Shown: positions 26,578-33,695 of the stretch, one piece after another
Position numbering within the stretch: the first letter of the stretch is position 1
How the letters are laid out: every line of letters begins with the position of its first letter
Source of the DNA: Rhizobium leguminosarum bv. trifolii WSM2297
Lineage (GTDB): Bacteria; Pseudomonadota; Alphaproteobacteria; Rhizobiales; Rhizobiaceae
Length of the DNA stretch: 64,000 nucleotides
Assembly (NCBI RefSeq): GCF_000271845.1
Contig: NZ_JH719395.1
Coordinates: 532,025-596,024, forward strand
Reading direction: 5' to 3'
The notes under the pieces: generated by a model
Databases searched by the model: none
Told to the model about the DNA's origin: nothing
Seen by the model: only the letters and a program-made list of their open reading frames with translations
Program-made: the position numbers and the translations under genes

Positions 26578-27206
26578 GCGAGGTCGTTCTTTACGACTAT
26601 TGGCGGTCGTCGGCGAGCTATCGCGTCCGTATCGCGCTCAATCTCCTGGCTGTCGACTACCAGACAGTGCCGATCAACCTGCTGGAGGGAGCGCACCGGG
26701 AGCCGGATTATCTCACGCTCAATCCGCAAGGCCTGGTGCCGACCCTGGTGATCGGAGGGAGAACGCTGACCCAGTCGCTCGCCATCATCGAATATTTGGC
26801 CGAGTTGCGGCCGGAATGCGGATTGCTGCCATCGGATAGTGCCGACCGCCAGCACGTGCGGGCGCTGGCCTATGCGGTCGCCATGGACATCCATCCGATC
26901 TGCAACCTGCATGTCGTGGCCCATCTGATGTCCGTGACCGACAAGGCCGACGCCCGCGAGGAATGGATGAAGCACTTCATTGCCGACGGGCTTCGCAAAC
27001 TGGAGACGATGATAGGCGGACGCGACGGAGCCTTCAGCTTTGGCGACGCGCCGACGATGGCAGACCTTTGCCTTATCCCGCAAATCTACAACGCCCGCCG
27101 CTGGGGCGTCGATCTGAGCGATTTAAAGCGCATCGCCGATATCGATGCCCGGTGCGCAGAACTGCCGGCCTTTCAGGCGGCGCATCCCGACCGCGTGAAG
27201 CCGTGA
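26574..27206 (+). CDS. maiA: Maleylacetoacetate isomerase (zeta-class glutathione S-transferase)
   Basis: 210 residues; ATG overlaps the fahA stop (ATGA), so the two are coupled. The zeta-GST signature LYDYWRSSASYRVRIALNLL contains the SSxxxRVR glutathione-binding motif, and the thioredoxin-like domain ends with GLVPTLVIGGRTLTQSLAII EYL. The enzyme isomerises maleylacetoacetate to fumarylacetoacetate, the step between HmgA and FahA. Last gene of the operon, followed by a hairpin (27231-27256). Confidence 0.96.
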   Translation: MSEVVLYDYWRSSASYRVRIALNLLAVDYQTVPINLLEGAHREPDYLTLNPQGLVPTLVIGGRTLTQSLAIIEYLAELRPECGLLPSDSADRQHVRALAYAVAMDIHPICNLHVVAHLMSVTDKADAREEWMKHFIADGLRKLETMIGGRDGAFSFGDAPTMADLCLIPQIYNARRWGVDLSDLKRIADIDARCAELPAFQAAHPDRVKP

Positions 27207-27230
27207 CTTAACCGCCGGCGAGGCAGGTCA

Positions 27231-27256
27231 GGCGGGAGCCTTCTAGGCGTCCCGCC
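27231..27256. terminator. Hairpin between convergent maiA and PAS-protein genes
   Basis: GGCGGGA and TCCCGCC pair across a 12-nt loop. It overlaps the 3' end of the convergent MEKHLA gene. No long T run, so it is only a possible two-way terminator. Confidence 0.4.
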
Positions 27257-27725
27257 ACGAAGGAAATGTCGCAGCCTGGCCCAAACGCTTGCCCGTTTCA
27301 TCGATCAGCTGCCAGACGGTCACTTTCTCGATCCAGAAACGGCGCCCTGATTTCGCGATTCTGAGGCCGCGGCCATTGTCGACGAAGCCGTCGCGCGTAA
27401 CGCTATCCAGCAGCCGCTGACGCTCGGCGCGATCGGGCTGCTCGGCTGAAAGCCGCGATGGCAGCGTGATGAATTCCTCCCAGCTATATTCGAAGCAGTT
27501 CTGCGCGGTGCGGTTGGCGTAGATGAAGCGCGGATCGGGATCGGTATTGTGCGCAAGGACCACGAAAGGCGCGTGGTTGTAAAGCCAGTCCGGTCCCTGT
27601 CCGTCCTGAACAAGGTGACGGCCGACGATCCGCATGTAGCTTCCGGTGAGGAGGGCGAAGAAATCCGGGTCGCTCTTCAGATCGAGAGCGTAATTGTCGT
27701 AGGTAGAAGTCACGGAGTGCCTCAC
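27243..27725 (-). CDS. MEKHLA/PAS-like domain protein
   Basis: 160 residues from a GTG at 27725; an in-frame GTG at 27713 with GAGG 6 nt upstream is an equally good start. The body resembles the MEKHLA domain, a PAS relative: FVVLAHNTDPDPRFIYANRT AQNCFEYSWEEFITLPSRLSA, then GRRFWIEKVTVWQLIDETG. No output domain is present, so it is a single-domain sensor-like protein of unknown function. Convergent with maiA. Confidence 0.75.
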   Translation of the reverse strand: MRHSVTSTYDNYALDLKSDPDFFALLTGSYMRIVGRHLVQDGQGPDWLYNHAPFVVLAHNTDPDPRFIYANRTAQNCFEYSWEEFITLPSRLSAEQPDRAERQRLLDSVTRDGFVDNGRGLRIAKSGRRFWIEKVTVWQLIDETGKRLGQAATFPSWRDA

Positions 27726-27907
27726 TGGTCAGATGCCTCGGTGCAGCGACATAGCCGATATTCATCGCATAGGTCTACGATGCCATCTGAACCGCAATCC
27801 TTCCCGGCGCGCATCGCCGTTTTACCGTGTCTCAATGCTTCTGATTGTGCCGCTTGCCAGAAGATCGCCCCTTGTGCATTGATCGGATTTTGCTGGGGTA
27901 GGGTGAA

Positions 27908-29053
27908 ATGTTCTCTTCGAAGCTATTGATCTTCGGACTCGTCGTTTGCGCATGGTTGGGCGCCGATGAGGCCGAGGCGCGTCTCGGCTACACCCTGCAA
28001 AAAACCGACACCGGTTCGGCCTTTGTCATAGTCGCAGGCACCTTCGAATACAGCGACGATCTCGCGGGTTTTCGTGAAGTCGTCGCACGGGATCGTCCAG
28101 TTGTCGTCAGCTTCGACAGTCCAGGTGGCAACGTCACCAAGGCGATGGAGCTCGGCCGGCTAGTTCGTTCGTTGGGGCTTTCGACCTTGCAGGTCCGGGC
28201 CGCCGAATGCGCCTCCGCCTGTTCGCTGGCGTTTCTTGGTGGGGTCCATCGGTTCGCGCAGCCGGGCTCGATCGGCGTGCATAAGTCATCATTCAGTGAC
28301 ACCGAGGGTATGCCTGTCAATGACGCCGTCTCGGCGGTCCAGCAGATCACGGCGGAAGTGATCGGCTACATGTCCGAGATGGGCGTCGATCCCGGATTGT
28401 TGCAACTTTCCTTGAGCTATGACAGTGACGATATTCGTTATCTCTCGGGCAGCGAGATGACGAAGTACAAGGTCACGACCCCGACCTTGCCGCCGCTTCT
28501 TTCGACGGAAGTCGAACCGGAGCCTTCCCGTGATATCAAGACGCCGGACGGCGTTCAGGCGAAGGCGGAAAAGTCGCTGCAGGTGCCGCTTGCGCGAAGC
28601 GGCTCGGTACGACATCCAAAGGGCAGGGCGCCAATAAAGGCTTCGGAAAACCCGGACTCGAAAACCATCGGCGAGGCGCAGAACGGAAGCAGCGTTCAGA
28701 TACTCGATATCGATGGAGATTGGTACCGGGTCACCGTCTCCGGAAATACCGGATATATGCACTACTCCTGGGTTCACGTGGCGGAGTTCGAGGAAGATGC
28801 CGGCGATCGACGCTATGTGCAGGTGAAAAGCTTCAGCTCCCTATCTGAGGCGGAGGCCTTCGTCAAACAATCACCCGTTCCTCTCGCCGCTCATCTGGCC
28901 GCCAACGGATGGTTCGCCGTGACCTTGCGCGACGTCTACGCCGAGCAGGAAGCCAAAGACGTTTCGAATGCATTGAAGGCTCACGGGCTCATTGCGAAGG
29001 ACGCGATGATCACCCTCGGAAATACATATGTTCGCCAGCTATGCTGCAAATGA
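27908..29053 (+). CDS. Periplasmic ClpP/crotonase-like serine hydrolase with SH3 and SPOR-like domains
   Basis: 381 residues with a signal peptide (MFSSKLLIFGLVVCAWLGAD). Residues about 30-180 have the ClpP-like fold: SFDSPGGNVTKAMELGRLVR supplies the oxyanion motif, and AAECASACSLAFLGGVHRFA contains the Ser (ASAC) where the nucleophile of this family sits; QPGSIGVHK follows with a His. Residues about 240-290 look like a bacterial SH3 domain (IGEAQNGSSVQILDIDGDWY RVTVSGNTGYMH), and the end (VQVKSFSSLSEAEAFVKQSP) like a SPOR domain binding denuded peptidoglycan. A periplasmic protease or hydrolase acting at the cell wall is inferred. Next to a broken paralogue. Confidence 0.8.
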   Translation: MFSSKLLIFGLVVCAWLGADEAEARLGYTLQKTDTGSAFVIVAGTFEYSDDLAGFREVVARDRPVVVSFDSPGGNVTKAMELGRLVRSLGLSTLQVRAAECASACSLAFLGGVHRFAQPGSIGVHKSSFSDTEGMPVNDAVSAVQQITAEVIGYMSEMGVDPGLLQLSLSYDSDDIRYLSGSEMTKYKVTTPTLPPLLSTEVEPEPSRDIKTPDGVQAKAEKSLQVPLARSGSVRHPKGRAPIKASENPDSKTIGEAQNGSSVQILDIDGDWYRVTVSGNTGYMHYSWVHVAEFEEDAGDRRYVQVKSFSSLSEAEAFVKQSPVPLAAHLAANGWFAVTLRDVYAEQEAKDVSNALKAHGLIAKDAMITLGNTYVRQLCCK

Positions 29054-29091
29054 CGATCAAAGAAATACACGTGCTCAAGGGCTGGAGAAGA

Positions 29092-30387
29092 ATGCTGAAA
29101 TCCGTCTCGTTGATATCGATGCTGCTGGCGTTCGTCGCCATGGCCGGAGAGGGGCATGCAGCAATTTCCTACCAACGTCTGGACGGCGCCCCGGGAGAGC
29201 GTGGCCTGGTGATAAGGGGCGTGTTTGAATTCTCCGACGATCCGACGCAGCTTGTCGACGAATACAGGCAGTCCCAAGCGGACTACATCAGCTTTGACTC
29301 GCCCGGCGGAAACGTAGTCACCGCGATCAGCTTCGGCCGCGCCATCCGCGCACTCAATGCAAAAACGCTCCAGATCAGAGCCATGGAATGTGCATCGGCT
29401 TGCGCCTTCGCTTCGTCGGTGGCGTCGAAAGGTTCGCCGAGCCGGGCTCCATCGGCGTGCATCGGGTTTCCCTCGATTTCCCCATGGACAACAAATTGGC
29501 AGTCTCGACCGTTCAATTGCTGACCGGCGAAATCATCGGCTATCTCACCGATATGGGGGTAAGCCCCAATCTGCTGCAGCTCAGCCTGTCGATCGACAGC
29601 ACCGATATACGGTATCTCACCGCTGCGGAAATGCGGGACTGGAACATCAACACGCCCGAGGACATGCCCTCGGCACAGGAAAGCGCGCCGCCCCCGCCAG
29701 GCGCCGCGCCGCCGGAGAACGCAACACCCGCCGACATGCCGTCAGACCCGAGCGATTCCGAGGAGGAGGTTGCCCCCGAACCCGGCGACCTGACCACGGA
29801 GGCGGTTGATTTCGTCAACCGATACAATGACGAATGGTCGAAAGACAGTGCCTCGGCATTGGCCTTCATGAAGGGCGTCTATGCCGACGAGGTCTCCTTC
29901 TTCGGAAATTCGGTCGACAAAGACGCTGTCCTGAAGGAACAGGCAGCCTTCGCGGAACGTTGGCCGGAGCGCATCTACAGCGTCAAACCCTGCGAGCTGT
30001 GCCGGGAAATGCAAAATGTCGGGAATTGTCGAGTGGTTTGCCCGAAACAAGGACACGGGTAAGACGTCCGCCGGGATGGCGGAATTCTCTTACGTCTGGA
30101 ACACGGCCTCTCTGCAGATCGAGTCCGAGACCGGAAAGGTGCTCGCCACGGACAAGGAAGCCAAGGCGCCGGATCGGTTGATCCATCAGTGGACAGGACT
30201 GGACGACACCTGCCGCACGAGTGTCGATCCCGCGGGGGCCGATATGCTACGGGCATGCAAACGGCGCGACGAACTCGGTCCGCTGCTCAATCGCGCCGAT
30301 TGGTGCTATGGCGATAGGGACAAAGCCGAAATAAACTGGGAGTGGCACAAATGCGATGCCAACTCCCGCCGGTATACGAGTAAGTAG
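29092..30387 (+). pseudogene. Broken paralogue of the periplasmic ClpP-like serine hydrolase (two opposite frameshifts)
   Basis: From the ATG at 29092 (GGAGAAG upstream; signal peptide MLKSVSLISMLLAFVAMAGE) the frame reads like the preceding gene: YISFDSPGGNVVTAISFGRA and AMECASACAFA. Near 29412 the homology jumps to another frame (FVGGVERFAEPGSIGVHR ... NLLQLSLSIDSTDIRYLTAA), consistent with loss of one base. Near 30013-30016, inside an AAAA run, it jumps back (SGIVEWFARNKDTGKTSAGM AEFSYVWN) to the stop at 30385, consistent with one extra base. A Pro/Glu-rich linker lies between (about 29660-29790). As written it cannot make a full protein. It may be a true pseudogene or two sequencing errors. 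Confidence 0.8.
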
Positions 30388-30470
30388 CGCGCAGGGCCCA
30401 AGACGAGCGACCGTTGGTTTGCCCGGGGGAAGAAATGTTGGGAAACTCAGATTCCTGAGTGAGGCCGAGC

Positions 30471-31739
30471 ATGTCGGAAAACGAACATTCCCGATCGAAC
30501 ACCGTCCTGCCGGGTTCTGACGAATCCGACAAGCCGGCCGAGCGCTACCAACTCGGGCTTTGCCTTTCGGGTGGCGGCTATCGGGCCATGCTTTTCCATG
30601 CGGGGTCGCTTACAAGGCTGAACGAGGCCGGCCTTCTGGCGAAGCTCGATATGATCTCTTCGGTATCGGGCGGATCGATTGCCTCCGGCCTTCTGGCCTA
30701 TGCGTGGCCGCGGCTTGTCTTTCAGAACGGGGTCGCCGTCAATTTCAAAGCCGAGTACCTGGATCGCATCCTGGCCTTCAGCCAGGTGTTTGCGGATGGG
30801 CCGAGCTTCCTGAAAGGCGTGTTCAATCCCTTTTCGAGCGCGGCGGCGGAGGCCGCGAAACTCTATGAGCGGCATCTGTTCGACGGAAAATCGCCAAGCC
30901 TCAGAGATCTTCCGAACGCGCCCTGGTTCGTTTTCTGCGCCAGCAATCTCAGCACCGGTTCACTCTTCCGGATGTCGAACCGCTATATCGCCGACTACCG
31001 GATCGGCCTGTCGTTCCACCCGACGCTTTCGCTCGCGACCGCGGTCGCCGCTTCGGCGGCATTCCCGCCCGTGCTGTCACCGTTGCGATTGGATCTGTCG
31101 CAGTTTTCCTGGAAAAGGGAGAAACTCGACGACACCGTTGGTGACCCCGTTGCTCCGGGCAGGGCAATATTGAGCGACGGCGGCGTCTATGACAATCACG
31201 GCATCGAGCCGGCGCTGAAACGCTGCGACTGCCTGCTTGTCAGCGATGCCGGCGCGCCCTGGCGCTCCTCGACCCGCGGATATTGGAACTATCTCTCCCA
31301 GCTCAAGCGCGTTCTCGATACCACCGACAATCAGGTGCGGTCGTTGCGGCGCCGAGACCTGATCTCCGGCTTCAAGGCTGCAGAACGGGCCGATATGCTT
31401 GGCCTCGACGATCTCGCGAAATCGGTGCTGCGTGCACGAACGCGTGGCGTCTACTGGTCGATCGACAGCAAGGACATGGAACTCAAGCCCTATGCGTCTT
31501 ACACGCTGCCGCCGTCATCGGTCGTTCGCGCGGAGGTCGGCACCTACCTTCATTTCCTCGGCGCTGAGGAAACCGAGCATCTGACGAATTGGGGGCACTA
31601 CGTCTGCGACGCAATGCTCAACCGGTTTTATCAATCGCCGTTGGCGCCATCGCTGGGCCCGCCGTTGGCGGCCGGGACGGTGCAACCGTCTTTGGCGGCG
31701 AGGCTGAGCAAGCGCGTGTCAGACTTTCTGCCGTTTTGA
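30471..31739 (+). CDS. Patatin-like phospholipase
   Basis: The ATG at 30471 has GAGG six nt upstream; 422 residues. Patatin elements are visible: the oxyanion loop LCLSGGGYRAMLFHAGSLTR, the nucleophile elbow SSVSGGSIASGLLAYAW (G-G-S-I-A), and the catalytic Asp motif in ILSDGGVYDNHGIEPALK (DGG). No signal peptide or membrane segment, so it is probably cytoplasmic or injected. Patatins cleave acyl chains of phospholipids. Some bacterial patatins are effectors in defence systems, but no partner nucleotide cyclase is adjacent here, so a plain lipase is the simpler view. Confidence 0.9.
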   Translation: MSENEHSRSNTVLPGSDESDKPAERYQLGLCLSGGGYRAMLFHAGSLTRLNEAGLLAKLDMISSVSGGSIASGLLAYAWPRLVFQNGVAVNFKAEYLDRILAFSQVFADGPSFLKGVFNPFSSAAAEAAKLYERHLFDGKSPSLRDLPNAPWFVFCASNLSTGSLFRMSNRYIADYRIGLSFHPTLSLATAVAASAAFPPVLSPLRLDLSQFSWKREKLDDTVGDPVAPGRAILSDGGVYDNHGIEPALKRCDCLLVSDAGAPWRSSTRGYWNYLSQLKRVLDTTDNQVRSLRRRDLISGFKAAERADMLGLDDLAKSVLRARTRGVYWSIDSKDMELKPYASYTLPPSSVVRAEVGTYLHFLGAEETEHLTNWGHYVCDAMLNRFYQSPLAPSLGPPLAAGTVQPSLAARLSKRVSDFLPF

Positions 31740-31758
31740 CGAAAGCAAGGAGGTTCCG

Positions 31759-31830
31759 GTGGCAAAAGCGAAACCTTTTCCTCAGGAAATGCAACGTGCT
31801 GGAGCGGTCAGAGCACTCATCCAGTTCTAG
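31759..31830 (+). CDS. Possible 23-aa peptide
   Basis: A GTG-initiated ORF of 24 codons (MAKAKPFPQEMQRAGAVRAL...) follows a near-ideal ribosome site (AAGGAGGTTCCG). It stands between the patatin and DUF2314 genes. The strong Shine-Dalgarno is the only support; it may be a leader peptide or chance. Confidence 0.2.
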   Translation: MAKAKPFPQEMQRAGAVRALIQF

Positions 31831-31844
31831 GTCAAATGTTGACC
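31830..31844. promoter_or_regulatory. Small inverted repeat GGTCAA-ATG-TTGACC
   Basis: Perfect 6-bp arms with a 3-nt centre, 52 nt upstream of the DUF2314 start codon chosen here. It could be an operator for that gene; no regulator is adjacent. Confidence 0.25.
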
Positions 31845-31895
31845 AAGGTAGCTATATTGCCTCGGTATAGCAACAACAGTTACGGACCTTATCGA

Positions 31896-32429
31896 ATGTT
31901 GCGCACCAGCATATCAGTCTTCTCGATGCTCGCACTATCCATTCTTGTCATTCCCACCGAACTCGCTCTGGCCACCGACAATCCAAACGTTCAAATGATC
32001 GCGCCCGGCGATCCGGCCATGGCCAAAGCCCATGAGAAGTCTAAAAGCGAGTTGGACGGGTTCCTCGAGAAGCTGCGCAATCCACCGGCGGGAACCGAAA
32101 ATTACAGCATCAAACTGGGCTTCACCGACAAGGCCAAGGGCGTGGCACTGACCACCGATCAGATGGCGCCGAATGTGGAATTCATGTGGGTCTATCAGAT
32201 CAAGACATCAGGCGACCATTTCACCGCTCTGCTTGGCGATACGCCGGAATACATCCACAACATCAAGCCCGATGATCGCGTCGAGTTCGAACGGTCGGAT
32301 ATTTTCGACTGGATGTATATCGAGAATGGGAAAGTGAAGGGAAACTATACCGCTTGCCCGCTGCTCTTGGCCGCTCCGAAAGAGCAGTTGGACCAATATC
32401 GCGAAATCTACGGCATTGTCTGCGACTGA
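31896..32429 (+). CDS. Secreted DUF2314 protein
   Basis: The ATG at 31896 gives 177 residues and a full signal peptide (MLRTSISVFSMLALSILVIP TELALA); an in-frame ATG at 31836 would add 20 residues without a ribosome site and spoil the signal. The mature part matches DUF2314 in pattern: LDGFLEKLRNPPAGTENYSI, VEFMWVYQIKTSGDHFTALL, VEFERSDIFDWMYIENGKVK GNYTACPLL. The function of the domain is unknown; such proteins are periplasmic. Confidence 0.8.
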   Translation: MLRTSISVFSMLALSILVIPTELALATDNPNVQMIAPGDPAMAKAHEKSKSELDGFLEKLRNPPAGTENYSIKLGFTDKAKGVALTTDQMAPNVEFMWVYQIKTSGDHFTALLGDTPEYIHNIKPDDRVEFERSDIFDWMYIENGKVKGNYTACPLLLAAPKEQLDQYREIYGIVCD

Positions 32430-32659
32430 TCGCAAGGTAACTCGTACGCGCGCCATCGACATGATCTCGATGATGTTGACGGGTCTCAACGATAGATAGT
32501 TTAGTTAGGCTTTTCGCTTGAGGATCTGAGCGTGAGGATGTCCACAGTCATGTCTTTGCGGGGCAGCCGAGGCCTTCGGGGAGGCAGGGGGCTACGTGGC
32601 GATAGCGGTCTCGGTTAACTCAGCGATAAGTATACCGAAGAACCAGCCGAAACTCGCAT

Positions 32660-33049
32660 TCAGCTCGCTATCTTCGGAAAATCTCGGACGTGCACCCTGT
32701 CTTTTGCGGCCATTTCCAATGCCGAATGATAGGCGTTTTTTTGCTTCTCTTCGAATACCTGCTCGCCTAACGTTCGAGTAACTTCCTGAAGAACATCAAC
32801 AAGTTCAATAAAGTCGGGGCAGTTTGATCCGAAACGATTTTTTAGATTTCTTATGTAGAAATTTTTAAAGCCTTTTAGCTTAAATCCCACCAGGGAACGA
32901 TCTTCCATTGAAAGTATCAGTGTCAATATAGTATCAATTCTCCTATAAATTGCCGGAGAAGAGACGCGCAAATATTCTAGGCTATCCGAATCCTCGTAAT
33001 AGATAGCTGTAGGCTGATAATCCTTAGAAGCTACCAAGTCTAGTTTCAT
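32660..33049 (-). CDS. Unrecognised protein in AT-richer insert (129 aa)
   Basis: 129 residues (MKLDLVASKDYQPTAIYYED ... DRVHVRDFPKIAS), mixed helix and strand, with no signal peptide. Base composition is lower in GC and codon use (ATA, TTA, AAT) differs from the surrounding chromosome, which points to recent transfer. It lies 15 nt downstream of the 205-aa gene on the same strand, so they form a two-gene unit. A segment SLVGFKLKGFKNFYIRNLKN is rich in basic and aromatic residues. No family is recognised; a toxin-antitoxin or defence pair cannot be ruled in or out. Confidence 0.6.
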   Translation of the reverse strand: MKLDLVASKDYQPTAIYYEDSDSLEYLRVSSPAIYRRIDTILTLILSMEDRSLVGFKLKGFKNFYIRNLKNRFGSNCPDFIELVDVLQEVTRTLGEQVFEEKQKNAYHSALEMAAKDRVHVRDFPKIAS

Positions 33050-33064
33050 TGTATTCTCGTTTCT

Positions 33065-33682
33065 CTACCACATTTGGCGGCGATAACGGTGTTGATGATC
33101 GACTGGTAGCAGGCCACTTTCATCGGCTTCAACAAGTTCCCAGTGTGTAACCACGCCACGGCTAATGGGTGCGCCTTTGTTTCGCGGCGTGTGGCGTCCA
33201 TACGGATAATCCATCCTTACATATATAACGCAGACCAGGTCTGGCGGTATTTTAGCAAGTTCAATCACACATCCCATTGACGGTGCGTATTTAAATAGCA
33301 CGCTAGGTTTTGTGACGTAGGCGTAGACGTCATATCCCTGATCATCGTCACCGACAGGTCTCTTGATACCACGAAAGCATGCATGAGCGCTACTCATAGA
33401 CCGGAGAGCGTTTCTTACCTCTCCAGATCCCCATTTGATCAACGCATTATAAACAGGTGGTATTTGCCCAATAACAAGACTCCAAAGGTCTAAGAGTGGT
33501 TGCCTATGACCAAGTTCGAGCGCCTTTCGGGCGCTCGAACTTGCAATTCGAAAAGTTGTTGCATCCGAACGGTTTGCTGGCGATGGGCAGATAACTGTCT
33601 GAGGAACTTCGATCCATGCGGAGGGCTTGTGCCCTCCACCGTCGATCACAAAAAAGTTATGGTTTTCCACAGACCGGCGCAT
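33065..33682 (-). CDS. Unrecognised protein in AT-richer insert (205 aa)
   Basis: 205 residues; the ATG at 33682 has a ribosome site (TAGGAGCACCG) and lies 14 nt downstream of the nrdJ stop, so read-through from nrdJ is possible. The protein is soluble, with a C-terminal half rich in aromatic residues (QGYDVYAYVTKPSVLFKYAP, VCVIYVRMDYPYGRHTPRNK) and a very basic end. A perfect 14-bp inverted repeat (33511-33543) lies inside the gene. Codon use resembles the 129-aa neighbour. No family is recognised. Confidence 0.6.
   Translation of the reverse strand: MRRSVENHNFFVIDGGGHKPSAWIEVPQTVICPSPANRSDATTFRIASSSARKALELGHRQPLLDLWSLVIGQIPPVYNALIKWGSGEVRNALRSMSSAHACFRGIKRPVGDDDQGYDVYAYVTKPSVLFKYAPSMGCVIELAKIPPDLVCVIYVRMDYPYGRHTPRNKGAPISRGVVTHWELVEADESGLLPVDHQHRYRRQMW
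33511..33543. repeat. Perfect 14-bp inverted repeat inside the 205-aa gene
   Basis: CAAGTTCGAGCGCC and its exact complement GGCGCTCGAACTTG surround a 5-nt loop. The left arm with its flanks (17 nt) also occurs within nrdJ at 35530-35546. It would make a very stable RNA hairpin in the coding sequence. Confidence 0.75.
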
Positions 33683-33695
33683 TCGGTGCTCCTAC

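Noticed and set aside
30471..31739. Patatin as effector of a CBASS-type defence system
   Set aside because: The patatin fold is present, but no cyclic-nucleotide synthase, E1/E2/JAB or HORMA gene is adjacent.
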